Position numbers and translations under genes: made by a program. A stretch of 64,000 nucleotides of DNA, from NCBI GenBank assembly GCA_945885345.1, contig CAMCYP010000008.1:48924-112923 (forward strand), read 5' to 3'. Shown here piece after piece: positions 50,303 to 59,323 of this stretch. This DNA comes from Bordetella parapertussis (GTDB taxonomy: Bacteria > Pseudomonadota > Gammaproteobacteria > Burkholderiales > SG8-41). Within the stretch, counting starts at the first letter, position 1. Each line of letters starts with the position of its first letter. The notes beneath the pieces were generated by a model that was given only the letters and a program-made list of their open reading frames with translations, was not told the origin of the DNA and did no database searches.

Positions 50303-51694
50303 ATGAATCCAGTAATCAAGCTTTGCAGCATTTTCCTTGCTGCGTGGTTGTTGCTGCCGGGCGTTACATCTGCCGCGCAGTCTGCGGACGCAGTCGAGGT
50401 GCGCGAGCTGGGGAACGGGTTGCGCGTGATTGTCAAAACTGACCGCCGGGCGCCGGTGGTGGTCAGCATGGTGTGGTACCGCATCGGCAGCATCGATGAG
50501 CAGAACGGGGTCACCGGCGTTGCACATGTGCTGGAACACATGATGTTCAAGGGCACAAAAGCCGTCGCACCCGGTGAATTTTCAAGATTGATCGCCGCTG
50601 CCGGAGGCCGCGAAAATGCGTTCACCAGCCGTGACTACACCGGCTATTTCCAGACGCTGCACAAATCCGCTCTGCCTCTGTCGTTCCGGCTGGAAGCCGA
50701 TCGCATGGCCAATCTGGTGCTGTCGCCGGAAGAGTTCACCAAGGAACTGAAGGTGGTCATGGAAGAGCGGCGTCTGCGCACCGACGACCGCCCGAAATCC
50801 ATTGTTTATGAACGGTTGATGGCGGTGGCGCTGGCTGCCCACCCGTACCGCAACCCGATCATCGGCTGGATGAACGATCTGGAAAATCTAAGTGTCGCCG
50901 ACACTCGCGCGTTTTATGACCATTGGTATGCGCCAAACAATGCCACGGTGGTGGTGGTCGGCGATGTGGCACCAGCGGAGGTTTTTTCGCTGGCGGAGAA
51001 ATATTTCGGCACACTGCCGCGCAAAAACCTGCCGCCGCGTAAACCACAGGACGAACCACCGCAACTGGGGCTGAAGCGACTGTCGGTCAAGGCGCCGGCG
51101 GAACTGCCCTACGTACTGATGGCATACCGTGTGCCGGGCCTGAAAAAACCGGCCGAGGACTGGGAGCCGTATGCGCTGGACATGCTGGAAGGCATCCTGA
51201 GCGGTAATGATGCCGCCCGCTTGCCGCGGACGCTGGTGAAAACAGATCAGGTGGCGACCTCGGCTGGTGCCAATTATGACGGTGTCGCCCGCGGCCCGGC
51301 GTTTTTTTATCTCAGTGGCTCTCCGGTGGCGGGGCGCAGCGCGGAAGAACTGGAGCAGGGCCTGCGCCGCGAGCTGAAACGCGTGGTCGATGAAGGCGTT
51401 ACCGAAGAAGAACTGAACCGGGTCAAGGCACAGGTCATTGCTGCACAGGTCTTTCAGCGCGATTCAATGTTTGCTCAGGCGCGGGAGATCGGTTCGATGG
51501 AAACCACCGGATTTTCGTATCGCGACCTTGATCTGTATATCGAAAAACTGAAACAAGTGACTGCCGGGCAGGTGCGCGAAGTCACCCGGAAGTACCTGAT
51601 CGACGATGTGTTGACCGTCGCTTATCTTGATCCACAGCCGCTGGAAGTTACGCCACGCCGGGCTGCACCCGCGGGAGTCCGTCATGGCGAATAA
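50303..51694 (+). CDS. M16 family zinc metalloprotease (catalytic subunit type)
   Basis: A 463-residue periplasmic protease. Signal peptide LCSIFLAAWLLLPGVTSAA (about 7-25), then the inverted zinc motif HXXEH as HVLEH (75-79) and a distant Glu in the expected EERR context (VMEERRLRTDD). It is paired with a second M16 protein that lacks the zinc motif, a known two-subunit arrangement resembling mitochondrial processing peptidase. The gene begins at an ATG (50303) with a GGGAAA site. Substrates are unknown. Confidence 0.9.
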   Translation: MNPVIKLCSIFLAAWLLLPGVTSAAQSADAVEVRELGNGLRVIVKTDRRAPVVVSMVWYRIGSIDEQNGVTGVAHVLEHMMFKGTKAVAPGEFSRLIAAAGGRENAFTSRDYTGYFQTLHKSALPLSFRLEADRMANLVLSPEEFTKELKVVMEERRLRTDDRPKSIVYERLMAVALAAHPYRNPIIGWMNDLENLSVADTRAFYDHWYAPNNATVVVVGDVAPAEVFSLAEKYFGTLPRKNLPPRKPQDEPPQLGLKRLSVKAPAELPYVLMAYRVPGLKKPAEDWEPYALDMLEGILSGNDAARLPRTLVKTDQVATSAGANYDGVARGPAFFYLSGSPVAGRSAEELEQGLRRELKRVVDEGVTEEELNRVKAQVIAAQVFQRDSMFAQAREIGSMETTGFSYRDLDLYIEKLKQVTAGQVREVTRKYLIDDVLTVAYLDPQPLEVTPRRAAPAGVRHGE

Positions 51695-53039
51695 AGTGCT
51701 GAAGCTGTTCAAACCGGCCTGTGCAGTGGCGTTACTGTGCGCGGCCCAGCAGGTGTTTGCAATTCTGCCCATCGAGCAATGGCAGACGTCGTCCGGGGCC
51801 AAAGTTCTTTTTGTCGCCAACCGTGATCTGCCCATGCTTGATGTGTCGGTGGATTTTTCGGCGGGATCGGGCCATGACACGAAGGAAAAAGCGGGCGTGG
51901 CGGCGATGACCAACGGCTTGCTGCGTCTGGGGGCGGACGGGCTGGGCGAGGATGAAATCGCCCGCCGCTTTGCCGATATCGGCGCTGTACTGGGCGGACG
52001 TTTCGATTCTGACCGTGCCGGATTGTCCTTGCGTACTCTGTCCGACCCGCAGCAGCGTGTGCCGGCGCTGGATTTGCTGGCGCGCATCCTGCGCGCACCG
52101 GAGTTTCCGGAGGCGGTGCTCAATCGCGAAAAGATTCGCCAGATCGGCGCTTTGAAAGAAGATGACCTGAAGCCGGACAGCGAGGCCGGGCGGCTGTTCT
52201 ACCAGCTGGTATTCCGCCAACACCCGTATGCCTTGCGTTCCGTCGGCGAGGTGGACACGGTTGCCAGCATGACCCGCGATGACCTGCTTGGTTTTTATCA
52301 ACAGCATTATGTGGCGCAGCACGCGGTGGTGGCCATCATGGGCGATGTGTCGCGCACCGAAGCCGAAGCCATTGCCGAGCAATTGACGCGTGGCCTGCGG
52401 CGATCAAGCACTGCGGTGACGGCATTGCCGCCGGTGGCGTCGCTGGAGCGCGCCATCACGCGCGTGGTGGCGCATCCTGCCGCGCAGAGCCACATCCTGA
52501 TCGGCGCGCCGGGCATCGGTCGCGGTGATCCGGATTATTTTCCACTGTTTGTCGGCAACCATATCCTCGGCGGTGGCGGTTTCGTGTCACGTATCAATGA
52601 AGAGGTGCGGCAGAAGCGCGGGCTGGCGTATTCGGCTTACAGCTATTTTTCGCCACAGCAGGTACCGGGGCCGTTCGTGATCGGCATGCAGACCCGTCGT
52701 GACCAGGCGGATGAGGCGCTGGCGGTGGTGCGCAAAACCCTGCGAGATTTTGTCAGCAACGGCCCGACCGAGCAGGAACTGCTGGCGGCGCGGCAGAACA
52801 TCGTCGGCGGTTTTCCGATGCGCATCGACAGCAACCGCAAGATTCTTGAGTATCTCGCCGTCATCGGGTTCTACGGCCTGCCCGTCAGTTATCTGGAGGA
52901 TTTCGTCGGCAACGTCGAGCGCGTCACGGTAGCCGACATCAAGGCGGCGTTCGCAAAACATGTTGATCCGGACAAACTGGTGACCGTCGTAGTCGGCGCC
53001 GATAAGGATCAGACTCTGACAGGGCCGGCTGCGCGTTGA
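51684..53039 (+). CDS. M16 family peptidase-like protein, probably non-catalytic partner
   Basis: A 451-residue secreted protein (signal peptide ACAVALLCAAQQVFA) with the M16 fold but no HXXEH in the first domain (FSAGSGHDTKEKAGVAAMTNGLL). It carries the C-domain motif NEEVRQKRGLAYSAYSYF, with Arg and Tyr that contact substrate in the zinc partner. It overlaps the catalytic gene by 11 bases and has GGGAG ahead of its ATG, so a heterodimer is expected. Confidence 0.9.
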   Translation: MANKVLKLFKPACAVALLCAAQQVFAILPIEQWQTSSGAKVLFVANRDLPMLDVSVDFSAGSGHDTKEKAGVAAMTNGLLRLGADGLGEDEIARRFADIGAVLGGRFDSDRAGLSLRTLSDPQQRVPALDLLARILRAPEFPEAVLNREKIRQIGALKEDDLKPDSEAGRLFYQLVFRQHPYALRSVGEVDTVASMTRDDLLGFYQQHYVAQHAVVAIMGDVSRTEAEAIAEQLTRGLRRSSTAVTALPPVASLERAITRVVAHPAAQSHILIGAPGIGRGDPDYFPLFVGNHILGGGGFVSRINEEVRQKRGLAYSAYSYFSPQQVPGPFVIGMQTRRDQADEALAVVRKTLRDFVSNGPTEQELLAARQNIVGGFPMRIDSNRKILEYLAVIGFYGLPVSYLEDFVGNVERVTVADIKAAFAKHVDPDKLVTVVVGADKDQTLTGPAAR

Positions 53040-53611
53040 GCAGTGCCCGTAAAAACTGCGAAGTGCGCATCATTGGCGGCATCTGGCGCAGCCGCCGTAT
53101 CCGGTTCCCTGATCGTCCCGGTTTGCGGCCAACGCCAGACAGGGTGCGCGAAACCCTGTTCAACTGGCTGGGCCAGGATCTGACCGGCAAGGACTGCCTG
53201 GATCTGTTCGCCGGCAGCGGCGCACTGGGCTTTGAGGCGGCATCCCGCGGTGCGCGACGTGTGACAATGGTCGAAAGCGACGCGGCGGCCTGGCGCGCGT
53301 TGCAGGACAACCGCGAAACCCTGGCTGCGACGACAGTGACCGCGGTACGCGCCGATGCGCTAGAATTCCTGAAGAATCATCAGGATCCTCATTTGCAACG
53401 GTACCACGTGGTGTTTCTCGACCCGCCGTTTTCTGATGACCACTGGCCGCAATTGCTGGCGCGGTTGCCGCAGCACCTGGTGGCCGGCGGATTGGTGTAT
53501 TGCGAGCGTGCGCAGCCGCTGGCTGCGCTGGGCGGCTGGGCGGTGGTCAAGAGCGGGCGTGCAGGGCAAGTCAGCCATCAACTGTTGAAACGGGCCGAAC
53601 ATGCGAGTTAA
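53036..53611 (+). CDS. rsmD: 16S rRNA (guanine(966)-N2)-methyltransferase RsmD
   Basis: A 191-residue SAM-dependent methyltransferase for G966 in 16S rRNA. It has [17 protein letters not shown] at the start, the SAM motif [18 protein letters not shown] and the catalytic motif IV DPPF ([11 protein letters not shown]). It uses a TTG start overlapping the M16 stop (TTGA); the nearest alternative, a GTG at 53063, would remove residues before the VRIIGG block only. It is followed within 2 bases by coaD, the usual order. Confidence 0.93.
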   Translation: MSSARKNCEVRIIGGIWRSRRIRFPDRPGLRPTPDRVRETLFNWLGQDLTGKDCLDLFAGSGALGFEAASRGARRVTMVESDAAAWRALQDNRETLAATTVTAVRADALEFLKNHQDPHLQRYHVVFLDPPFSDDHWPQLLARLPQHLVAGGLVYCERAQPLAALGGWAVVKSGRAGQVSHQLLKRAEHAS

Positions 53612-53613
53612 GG

Positions 53614-54108
53614 ATGAATAGAAAAGCGGTGTATCCCGGAACGTTTGATCCGATGACACTCGGTCATGAAGACCTCGTGCGCCGCGCCGCCGGGCTGTTC
53701 GATCATGTTGTGCTGGCGGTGGCCGACAGCCGCACCAAGCGGCCGCTGTTCACGCTGGCGGAACGCATCGACATGGCGCGCGAGGCCTTGAGCGACGTCA
53801 AAAACGTCACCGTCGAGGGGTTTTCCGGGCTGTTGATGCAGTTCGTGCTCGAACATGATGCGCGGGTTGTGTTGCGCGGCGTGCGCGCGGTATCCGACTT
53901 TGATTACGAATTCCAGCTCGCGGGCATGAACCGCAAAATGCATCCCGAGGTTGAAACCGTATTCATGACACCGGGCGAGGAATACATGTTTTTGTCAGCC
54001 ACGCTGGTACGTGAGATTTCGGTGATGGGCGGTGATGTGTCCAAATTCGTGTCGCCGGTGATCGCAGGCCGGCTCAAGGCCAAGATCAAGGACCTCGGGG
54101 GCAAATGA
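53614..54108 (+). CDS. coaD: Phosphopantetheine adenylyltransferase
   Basis: The penultimate step of coenzyme A synthesis: ATP plus 4'-phosphopantetheine to dephospho-CoA. The 164-residue length is normal. It shows [18 protein letters not shown] with the T/HXGH nucleotide motif, [20 protein letters not shown] and the late [19 protein letters not shown]. It starts 2 bases after the rsmD stop with an AGG site upstream. Confidence 0.97.
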   Translation: MNRKAVYPGTFDPMTLGHEDLVRRAAGLFDHVVLAVADSRTKRPLFTLAERIDMAREALSDVKNVTVEGFSGLLMQFVLEHDARVVLRGVRAVSDFDYEFQLAGMNRKMHPEVETVFMTPGEEYMFLSATLVREISVMGGDVSKFVSPVIAGRLKAKIKDLGGK

Positions 54109-54118
54109 TGCGGGGTGA

Positions 54119-54379
<261 letters not shown>

Positions 54380-54394
54380 GGCCGTTCTGCAGTA

Positions 54395-55228
54395 TCAGCG
54401 CCGCTGGCAGCTTGGGCAGTAACAGGTCGCGCGCTGCCCCTGGCGTAATTCTCTGATGAGGGCGCCGCAACGCGTGCAGGGTTCTCCGGCGCGGCCGTAC
54501 ACCAGAAACTGACTCTGGAAATTTCCCGCCATGCCGTCGCTGCCGACATAGTCGCGCAAGGAACTGCCGCCGGCATCTATGGCTTCCGCCAGGGTCTGCT
54601 TGATTTCTTCTGCCAGCGCATCGCAGCGCGCGCGGCTGATGCGTTGTGCCGGCGTGCGCGGATCGATGCCGGCGCGGAACAGTGCTTCGTTGGCGTAGAT
54701 GTTGCCGACACCGGCGACGACATGGCTGTCCATGATCACCAGCTTGATCGCCGTGCTGCGCGTGCGTATCACGCGGTGCAGTACCGCGCCGTCGAAATCC
54801 GCCGTCAGCGGTTCCGGCCCGATGCTTGCCAGCAGCGGATGTTGCAGCGGATCGCCCGTTTGCCATAACACGAGGCCGAAACGGCGCGGATCGCGCAGGC
54901 GAATGATGCGGTGGCTGTCGAATTCCAGGTCGAAGTGATCGTGTCTTTCCGGCGCTGTTGCCGCATCGACCAGCCATAGTCTGCCCGACATGCCGAGATG
55001 CACGATCAATGTGCCCGCTTTGCCGTCGAGCGGTGCGCAATGGAACAGCAGATATTTGCCACGGCGCGACAGCGCAGTGACCCGAGCGCCGGCGAGGCGA
55101 TGTTCGAGACCGCGCGGTACCGGCTGGCGCATGCCGCGATGGCGCACCACGGCGCGCACGATGCGTTGTTGTTCCACGGTCGATGCGAGACCGCGGCGGG
55201 TGGTTTCGACCTCGGGCAGTTCAGGCAC
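54395..55228 (-). CDS. mutM: Formamidopyrimidine-DNA glycosylase MutM (Fpg)
   Basis: A bifunctional glycosylase/AP lyase that removes 8-oxoguanine, 277 residues. Catalytic Pro2 and Glu3 are in PELPEVE, the middle part has LGMSGRLW and DPRRFGLV, the H2TH region is NIYANEALFRAGIDP, and the C-terminal zinc finger is CTRCGALIRE...CYCPSCQ. Everything required for activity is visible. Its start is 27 bases from the end of the DUF4340 gene, so it may belong to that unit. Confidence 0.96.
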   Translation of the reverse strand: MPELPEVETTRRGLASTVEQQRIVRAVVRHRGMRQPVPRGLEHRLAGARVTALSRRGKYLLFHCAPLDGKAGTLIVHLGMSGRLWLVDAATAPERHDHFDLEFDSHRIIRLRDPRRFGLVLWQTGDPLQHPLLASIGPEPLTADFDGAVLHRVIRTRSTAIKLVIMDSHVVAGVGNIYANEALFRAGIDPRTPAQRISRARCDALAEEIKQTLAEAIDAGGSSLRDYVGSDGMAGNFQSQFLVYGRAGEPCTRCGALIRELRQGQRATCYCPSCQRR

Positions 55229-55255
55229 GGGCGTATCTGTAACCCATTGTTTTAT

Positions 55256-56098
55256 TTATTGTTTTTGAGGAGGCGTTCCCGGCCTAGTCAATAACGCCCG
55301 GCCAGCCGCCTCCATAAACAGGTATTGCAAGCCGGTGTCGCGCCGCCATAACACCAGTTGCGGTGTGCGTTGCAGTACCCCGAGATCCAGCACCGCACCA
55401 TCGCGCAGGGTGATGCGGATTTCAGCCAGCGGCGGTCGCTGGTCGTAAGGCTCGGCCTGCGCAGCGGACGCATAGCGCCACTGATCTATGTAACGCTGCA
55501 AATCATCCTGGCTGATATCCGCCGGCGGCGTCAGCGTCCATCGGCCATCTTTTTGGGCGAGACTGAATTCAGGCAATGCAATGGCCACAGGCTGTTCCTG
55601 CTCGGCCAGCAGTACGCGATGGATCAGCGCGGTTGCGTTGACGGGCAATGCGGCGCCATGACGCAGTGGGACGACGTAGACCGTGTCTCCGCGCCTCACG
55701 TATTGTTCGCGGGTAACGGTATTGATGCCGCCGAATGCATATTCCTCGTTGTCGATGTTCAGCAGTGCCACGGGTCGTTGCAGATCAAATCGCGCAAGAT
55801 CGGTGGCCGGCAGTCGCGTGGTCGGCTGCGCGTCGAGGATGGTCAGCATGCGCAGCACCTGGAACTCGTCGGCGCGGGCCTTGAGCGGCGCAGTGATCTG
55901 CCATTGCGTATCCCTGCGTTCCAGCGTAACAATCGGCTGGCCGGGCCGTGTCAACGTGATGCGTTGGGCCTGCGCGGAACGCAGCTTGGACAGCGGTTGT
56001 TTCGCCTGTTCGTCGCGGGAGGGGGTCAGCCAGGCGAAACAGGCCAGTGCCGTGACCACGGCAAGCAAGACCATGTTCAGCAGCCAGCCGCGTTTCAT
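55256..56098 (-). CDS. DUF4340 domain-containing membrane-anchored protein
   Basis: A 280-residue protein with an N-terminal signal anchor (LLNMVLLAVVTALACFAWL) and an extracytoplasmic part. Two repeated segments fit the DUF4340 pattern: ITLTRPGQPIVTLERRDTQWQITAPLKARADEFQVLRML, and SLAQKDGRWTLTPPADISQDDLQRYIDQW. Members occur beside GldG-like ABC components, as here. Function is unknown; it is last in the ABC unit and may be its extracytoplasmic subunit. Confidence 0.75.
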   Translation of the reverse strand: MKRGWLLNMVLLAVVTALACFAWLTPSRDEQAKQPLSKLRSAQAQRITLTRPGQPIVTLERRDTQWQITAPLKARADEFQVLRMLTILDAQPTTRLPATDLARFDLQRPVALLNIDNEEYAFGGINTVTREQYVRRGDTVYVVPLRHGAALPVNATALIHRVLLAEQEQPVAIALPEFSLAQKDGRWTLTPPADISQDDLQRYIDQWRYASAAQAEPYDQRPPLAEIRITLRDGAVLDLGVLQRTPQLVLWRRDTGLQYLFMEAAGRALLTRPGTPPQKQ

Positions 56099-56108
56099 GC
56101 CGAAGGCT

Positions 56109-57470
56109 TCAGGTCGCGTTGCGCCGGCGCCACCACACCACGATACCGGTAATGGTAAACGCCAGCGGCAGCAGTATCAGCACCACGAATGCGATCAGGT
56201 AGAGCTGCGTGCTGTCAATGTCGAGCCGGGTGTCGGCGGCAGGGCGCGGATCGATGGTCACCAGCGCGTCTTCGCCGGCCAGCCAGTTGAACATGCCGGT
56301 GCCGAGCGCGAGATTGCCGCCGTTACCGAGGAAGCTGTTTGACAGGAAATGCCCGGTACCTACGACGATGACGCGCTGCTCACGGTCGCCGACCGTGCGT
56401 TCAAAAGCGCTGGCGATGTTGATGGGGCCGGGAAAATCGCGGGATTTGTCGAATGTTGATTTGGCGTCGAGCTTGCCGGTTTCCACCCAACCGCGCGGCG
56501 CAACGTCGATCAGCGGCGTGACACGCCAGCCGGCGCCGTCATCAGCGCCGATCTGCCGGGCATAAGGGAACAGGGTGTTGTATTGCAGTGTGCCGACCAC
56601 CACGTGCCGTGCGTAATTGGCGGCGACGGCAAATACCGGTGGACCGCTGCGCGGCGCCAGCGCCGGATCAATGACGGTACCCGGTGTCAGCACCAGTCCG
56701 AGTTTTTCGGCGAGCGGTTGCAGTCCCCGCAAAGGTTCGGTGTCTATCAGCCACAGCAGGTTGCCGCCGCGGTCAATGTAGGTCAGCAATTTTTCCACCT
56801 CGGCCGGCTGCAGGTTGACCTGCGGCTGGGTAATCATCAGCAGCGCCGCGTTGGCCGGCACTTCCTGTGCGAGACCGAGGTTGATGCTGCTTATGTTGAA
56901 CCCCTTTTCGCGCAACTGCTGGCCGAAGTTGCCGAGGTCATGGTTGGCGAGACCGTCGAGTTTGCGTTCGCCGTGGCCGTCCAGCCAAAACACGAGGCTG
57001 TTGGCGCCGCGCAGCAGGCGCACCAACGCGTTGGCGAAATTCTGTTCGTTGAATTCATTGAGCGGGATCTGTTCCGAGCGCCGCTGGTATTGGATGACCA
57101 TGGCGTTGGGCGTGCGCAGCCCGGCCTCGGCCGCGAGCTTGGGTTGTTCACGCGGATCAATCAGCTGCAATTCGAGGTCGCGCTTGGCGCGCTGGTAGGT
57201 GCGGACGCGCTCCTCGATCAGCTTGTGGATGTTGGTGCCGCTCGCGTCCTGACGCACTGCGTAGGCGGTGACACGCAGCGGGCCCTGCATCTGCCGCAGC
57301 GCGCCGATGGTCGCTGCAGACAGCGAATTGCGCGCGTTGCGCGTGACATCTTTTTCCGCGCGGTATTCGTGGGCCATCCAGGCCAGCAGCGCGACCAGGA
57401 GCGCCAGCAGCAGCACGAATATTCCACTTTGCACGACGAGTTGCCAGCGCAGGCTGCCGGTGATCCGCAT
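56109..57470 (-). CDS. GldG-family ABC transporter auxiliary protein
   Basis: A 453-residue protein with membrane spans at both ends (about 11-31 and 425-445) around a large extracytoplasmic domain. It shows NARNSLSAATIGALRQMQGPLRVTAYAV and GGNLLWLIDTEPLRGLQPLAEKLG, characteristic of the GldG/ABC-type uncharacterised family. It sits between the permease (4 bases away) and the DUF4340 gene. In Bacteroidetes GldG works with GldA and GldF in gliding; here no gliding genes are seen, so the role is open. Confidence 0.82.
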   Translation of the reverse strand: MRITGSLRWQLVVQSGIFVLLLALLVALLAWMAHEYRAEKDVTRNARNSLSAATIGALRQMQGPLRVTAYAVRQDASGTNIHKLIEERVRTYQRAKRDLELQLIDPREQPKLAAEAGLRTPNAMVIQYQRRSEQIPLNEFNEQNFANALVRLLRGANSLVFWLDGHGERKLDGLANHDLGNFGQQLREKGFNISSINLGLAQEVPANAALLMITQPQVNLQPAEVEKLLTYIDRGGNLLWLIDTEPLRGLQPLAEKLGLVLTPGTVIDPALAPRSGPPVFAVAANYARHVVVGTLQYNTLFPYARQIGADDGAGWRVTPLIDVAPRGWVETGKLDAKSTFDKSRDFPGPINIASAFERTVGDREQRVIVVGTGHFLSNSFLGNGGNLALGTGMFNWLAGEDALVTIDPRPAADTRLDIDSTQLYLIAFVVLILLPLAFTITGIVVWWRRRNAT

Positions 57471-57473
57471 TGC

Positions 57474-58244
57474 TTACCCCCGCAGGCGCCGGCCGTCGAG
57501 ACGACGGATGGCGAGTATCAGGAAGGCGACCGTCAGCAGCAGCGGGCAGATGATGGCATAGCTGTCGATGATGCCTCTGCCCAGCGGTTCGAAGTTTTTC
57601 AGTGGTGAGAACACCTGGGCGAATGCCGCTGGAACCTGCCAGCCGCGCGCGCGCAGGCTGTCGCCGGCGGTCTCGCCCATGAACAGCATCGCCAGCAGCA
57701 TGCCGAAGCCGAGCAGTGCTGCAGCCATCGGCTGCGCGGTCAGGCTTGAGGCATACAGGCTTACTGCAGAAAAGCTTGTGGCGAGCAGCAGCAGCGCCAG
57801 CGTCAGTCCGGCGAGCAGGCCAAAGTCAAGGCGGGTTCCGGTTGCCAGCAGCAGCGGCATGGCGAGCACCAGCGCGATGATGATCAGCAGGAAAATCATC
57901 AGTCCGGCGAATTTGCCGAGGATGATTTCTGTCATCGACACCGGCGCCGACAGCAACAGCGTCAGCGTCTGGTTGCGGCGTTCCTCGGCGATCATGCGCA
58001 TTGCCAGCAGCGGTACCGCGAACAGCAGCATCGCGGCGGCGGTGGCGTAGGTGGGCGCGGCGACCAGTTCGGTAATGCCCGGCGGACTGACCATTTGCGC
58101 CAGTTGCGACTGGACCTGGAGGAAATCGTCGAGACGTTTCAGGAAGCCGTAACCGAGCACGACCTGGACCACGGTGAGCACCAGCCACGCCAGGGGTGAG
58201 GTGAACAGGGTACGCAATTCCTTGCCAGCGATGGTGGAAATCAT
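57474..58244 (-). CDS. ABC-2 type permease (GldF-like)
   Basis: A 256-residue inner-membrane permease with about six spans, opening with MISTIAGKELRTLFTSPLAWLVLTVVQVVLGYGF and containing MIAEERRNQTLTLLLSAPVSMTEIILGKF, the classic ABC-2 motif. It is coupled to the ATPase (ATGA overlap at 58241-58244). The substrate is unknown. A relation to NosY or GldF permeases is inferred from the neighbours. Confidence 0.85.
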   Translation of the reverse strand: MISTIAGKELRTLFTSPLAWLVLTVVQVVLGYGFLKRLDDFLQVQSQLAQMVSPPGITELVAAPTYATAAAMLLFAVPLLAMRMIAEERRNQTLTLLLSAPVSMTEIILGKFAGLMIFLLIIIALVLAMPLLLATGTRLDFGLLAGLTLALLLLATSFSAVSLYASSLTAQPMAAALLGFGMLLAMLFMGETAGDSLRARGWQVPAAFAQVFSPLKNFEPLGRGIIDSYAIICPLLLTVAFLILAIRRLDGRRLRG

Positions 58245-59179
58245 GACGGCTCCGCTGTCAGTTGCACGAACACATCTTCGAGGCTGCTTTGCGCCGGCGT
58301 AAGTTGGTGGAGCCCCCAGTCGCCAGCGCCGGCGGCGCTGACCAGGGCTTCTGACGGATCGCTGTCGGGTGCGAACTGAATCCGGAAACGGCCATCGCCC
58401 GCAGCTTCCACCCCGGTTACGCCGGCGATATTGCGCAGAGCATTGATGTCGGGCGGGCGGTGCAGGCTGATGGTGACTGTGCGGCCGTGCTGGAAATCGC
58501 GCAGACCGGCGATGGTGTTGCTGAACACCACCACACCATGATGCATGATCTGCACGCGGTCGCAGACCGCTTCGACTTCCGGCAGGATGTGCGTGGACAG
58601 GATCACGCTGTGCTTGTCGCCCAGTTCGCGGATCAGCGCGCGGATGTCGAGGATCTGGTTGGGATCGAGGCCGACCGTGGGTTCGTCGAGGATGATCACA
58701 TCGGGTTCGTGCACGATGGCCTGGGCAATGCCGACGCGCTGCTGGTAACCCTTGGACAGGGTGCCGATCAGTTTGCGACTGACGTCACTGAGGCCGCAGC
58801 GCGCCATGGCAGCGGTGACCGCGGCTGCACGCCGTGGCTTGGGCACACGGTGCAGTTTTGCAACCAGGTCGAGATATTCGCCGACGTTCAATTCCCGATA
58901 CAGCGGCGGGGCTTCTGGCAGGTAACCAATGCGTGCTTTGGCCTGCACCGGTTTTTCCAGCAAATCAATGTCACAAATGCGGATTTCTCCGGCACTCGGC
59001 GCCAGATTGCCTGTCAACATCTGCATGGTGGTGGTTTTGCCGGCCCCGTTGGGGCCGAGCAGGCCGAGCACTTCGCCGCGGCGCACATCGAGATCGATGG
59101 TTTTGACGGCGATATGCGTACCAAAGCGGCGGGACAGACCCCTGGCGCAGATGGTCAAAGTGGGGTCGGCGGGAATCAT
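58241..59179 (-). CDS. ABC transporter ATP-binding protein (GldA-like)
   Basis: A 312-residue ABC ATPase: Walker A GPNGAGKTT, Q-loop GYLPEAPPLYRELNVGEYL, signature LSKGYQQRVG, Walker B VIILDEPTVGLDP and H-loop STH. The C-terminal 70 residues form the DUF4162-like tail of ABC-2 ATPases. I start at ATG 59179 (MIPADPTL); a further in-frame ATG at 59254 would overlap the divergent promoter region and is unlikely. It heads the unit. Confidence 0.88.
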   Translation of the reverse strand: MIPADPTLTICARGLSRRFGTHIAVKTIDLDVRRGEVLGLLGPNGAGKTTTMQMLTGNLAPSAGEIRICDIDLLEKPVQAKARIGYLPEAPPLYRELNVGEYLDLVAKLHRVPKPRRAAAVTAAMARCGLSDVSRKLIGTLSKGYQQRVGIAQAIVHEPDVIILDEPTVGLDPNQILDIRALIRELGDKHSVILSTHILPEVEAVCDRVQIMHHGVVVFSNTIAGLRDFQHGRTVTISLHRPPDINALRNIAGVTGVEAAGDGRFRIQFAPDSDPSEALVSAAGAGDWGLHQLTPAQSSLEDVFVQLTAEPS

Positions 59180-59196
59180 TAACGGCTGGCGCAGTA

Positions 59197-59226
59197 TTGC
59201 CTTGCGGCAAGTTGCCTTGTGGTAAG
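59197..59226. repeat. 15-base tandem repeat in the divergent promoter region
   Basis: Two adjacent 15-base copies (59197-59211, TTGCCTTGCGGCAAG; 59212-59226) match at 13 of 15 positions. Each copy is itself a near-palindrome (TTGCC...GGCAA in the first). The second covers the -35 of the rightward promoter. This arrangement could bind a dimeric regulator. Confidence 0.45.
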
Positions 59227-59245
59227 CAGCGAATATACCTAATAT
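59217..59245 (+). promoter_or_regulatory. Sigma70-type promoter before the TPR lipoprotein gene
   Basis: TTGTGG (59217-59222), a 17-base spacer and TAATAT (59240-59245). It gives a leader of about 70 bases before the ATG at 59324. It overlaps the 15-base repeats and lies in the divergent gap with the ABC ATPase gene. Confidence 0.5.
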
Positions 59246-59323
59246 GTGACTCATTATGAAGGCGTTTGCGCATTGCGCATCTGGAACCCCGTTCCGTTGC
59301 CGCGCCCGCCGCCCAATCACCCG

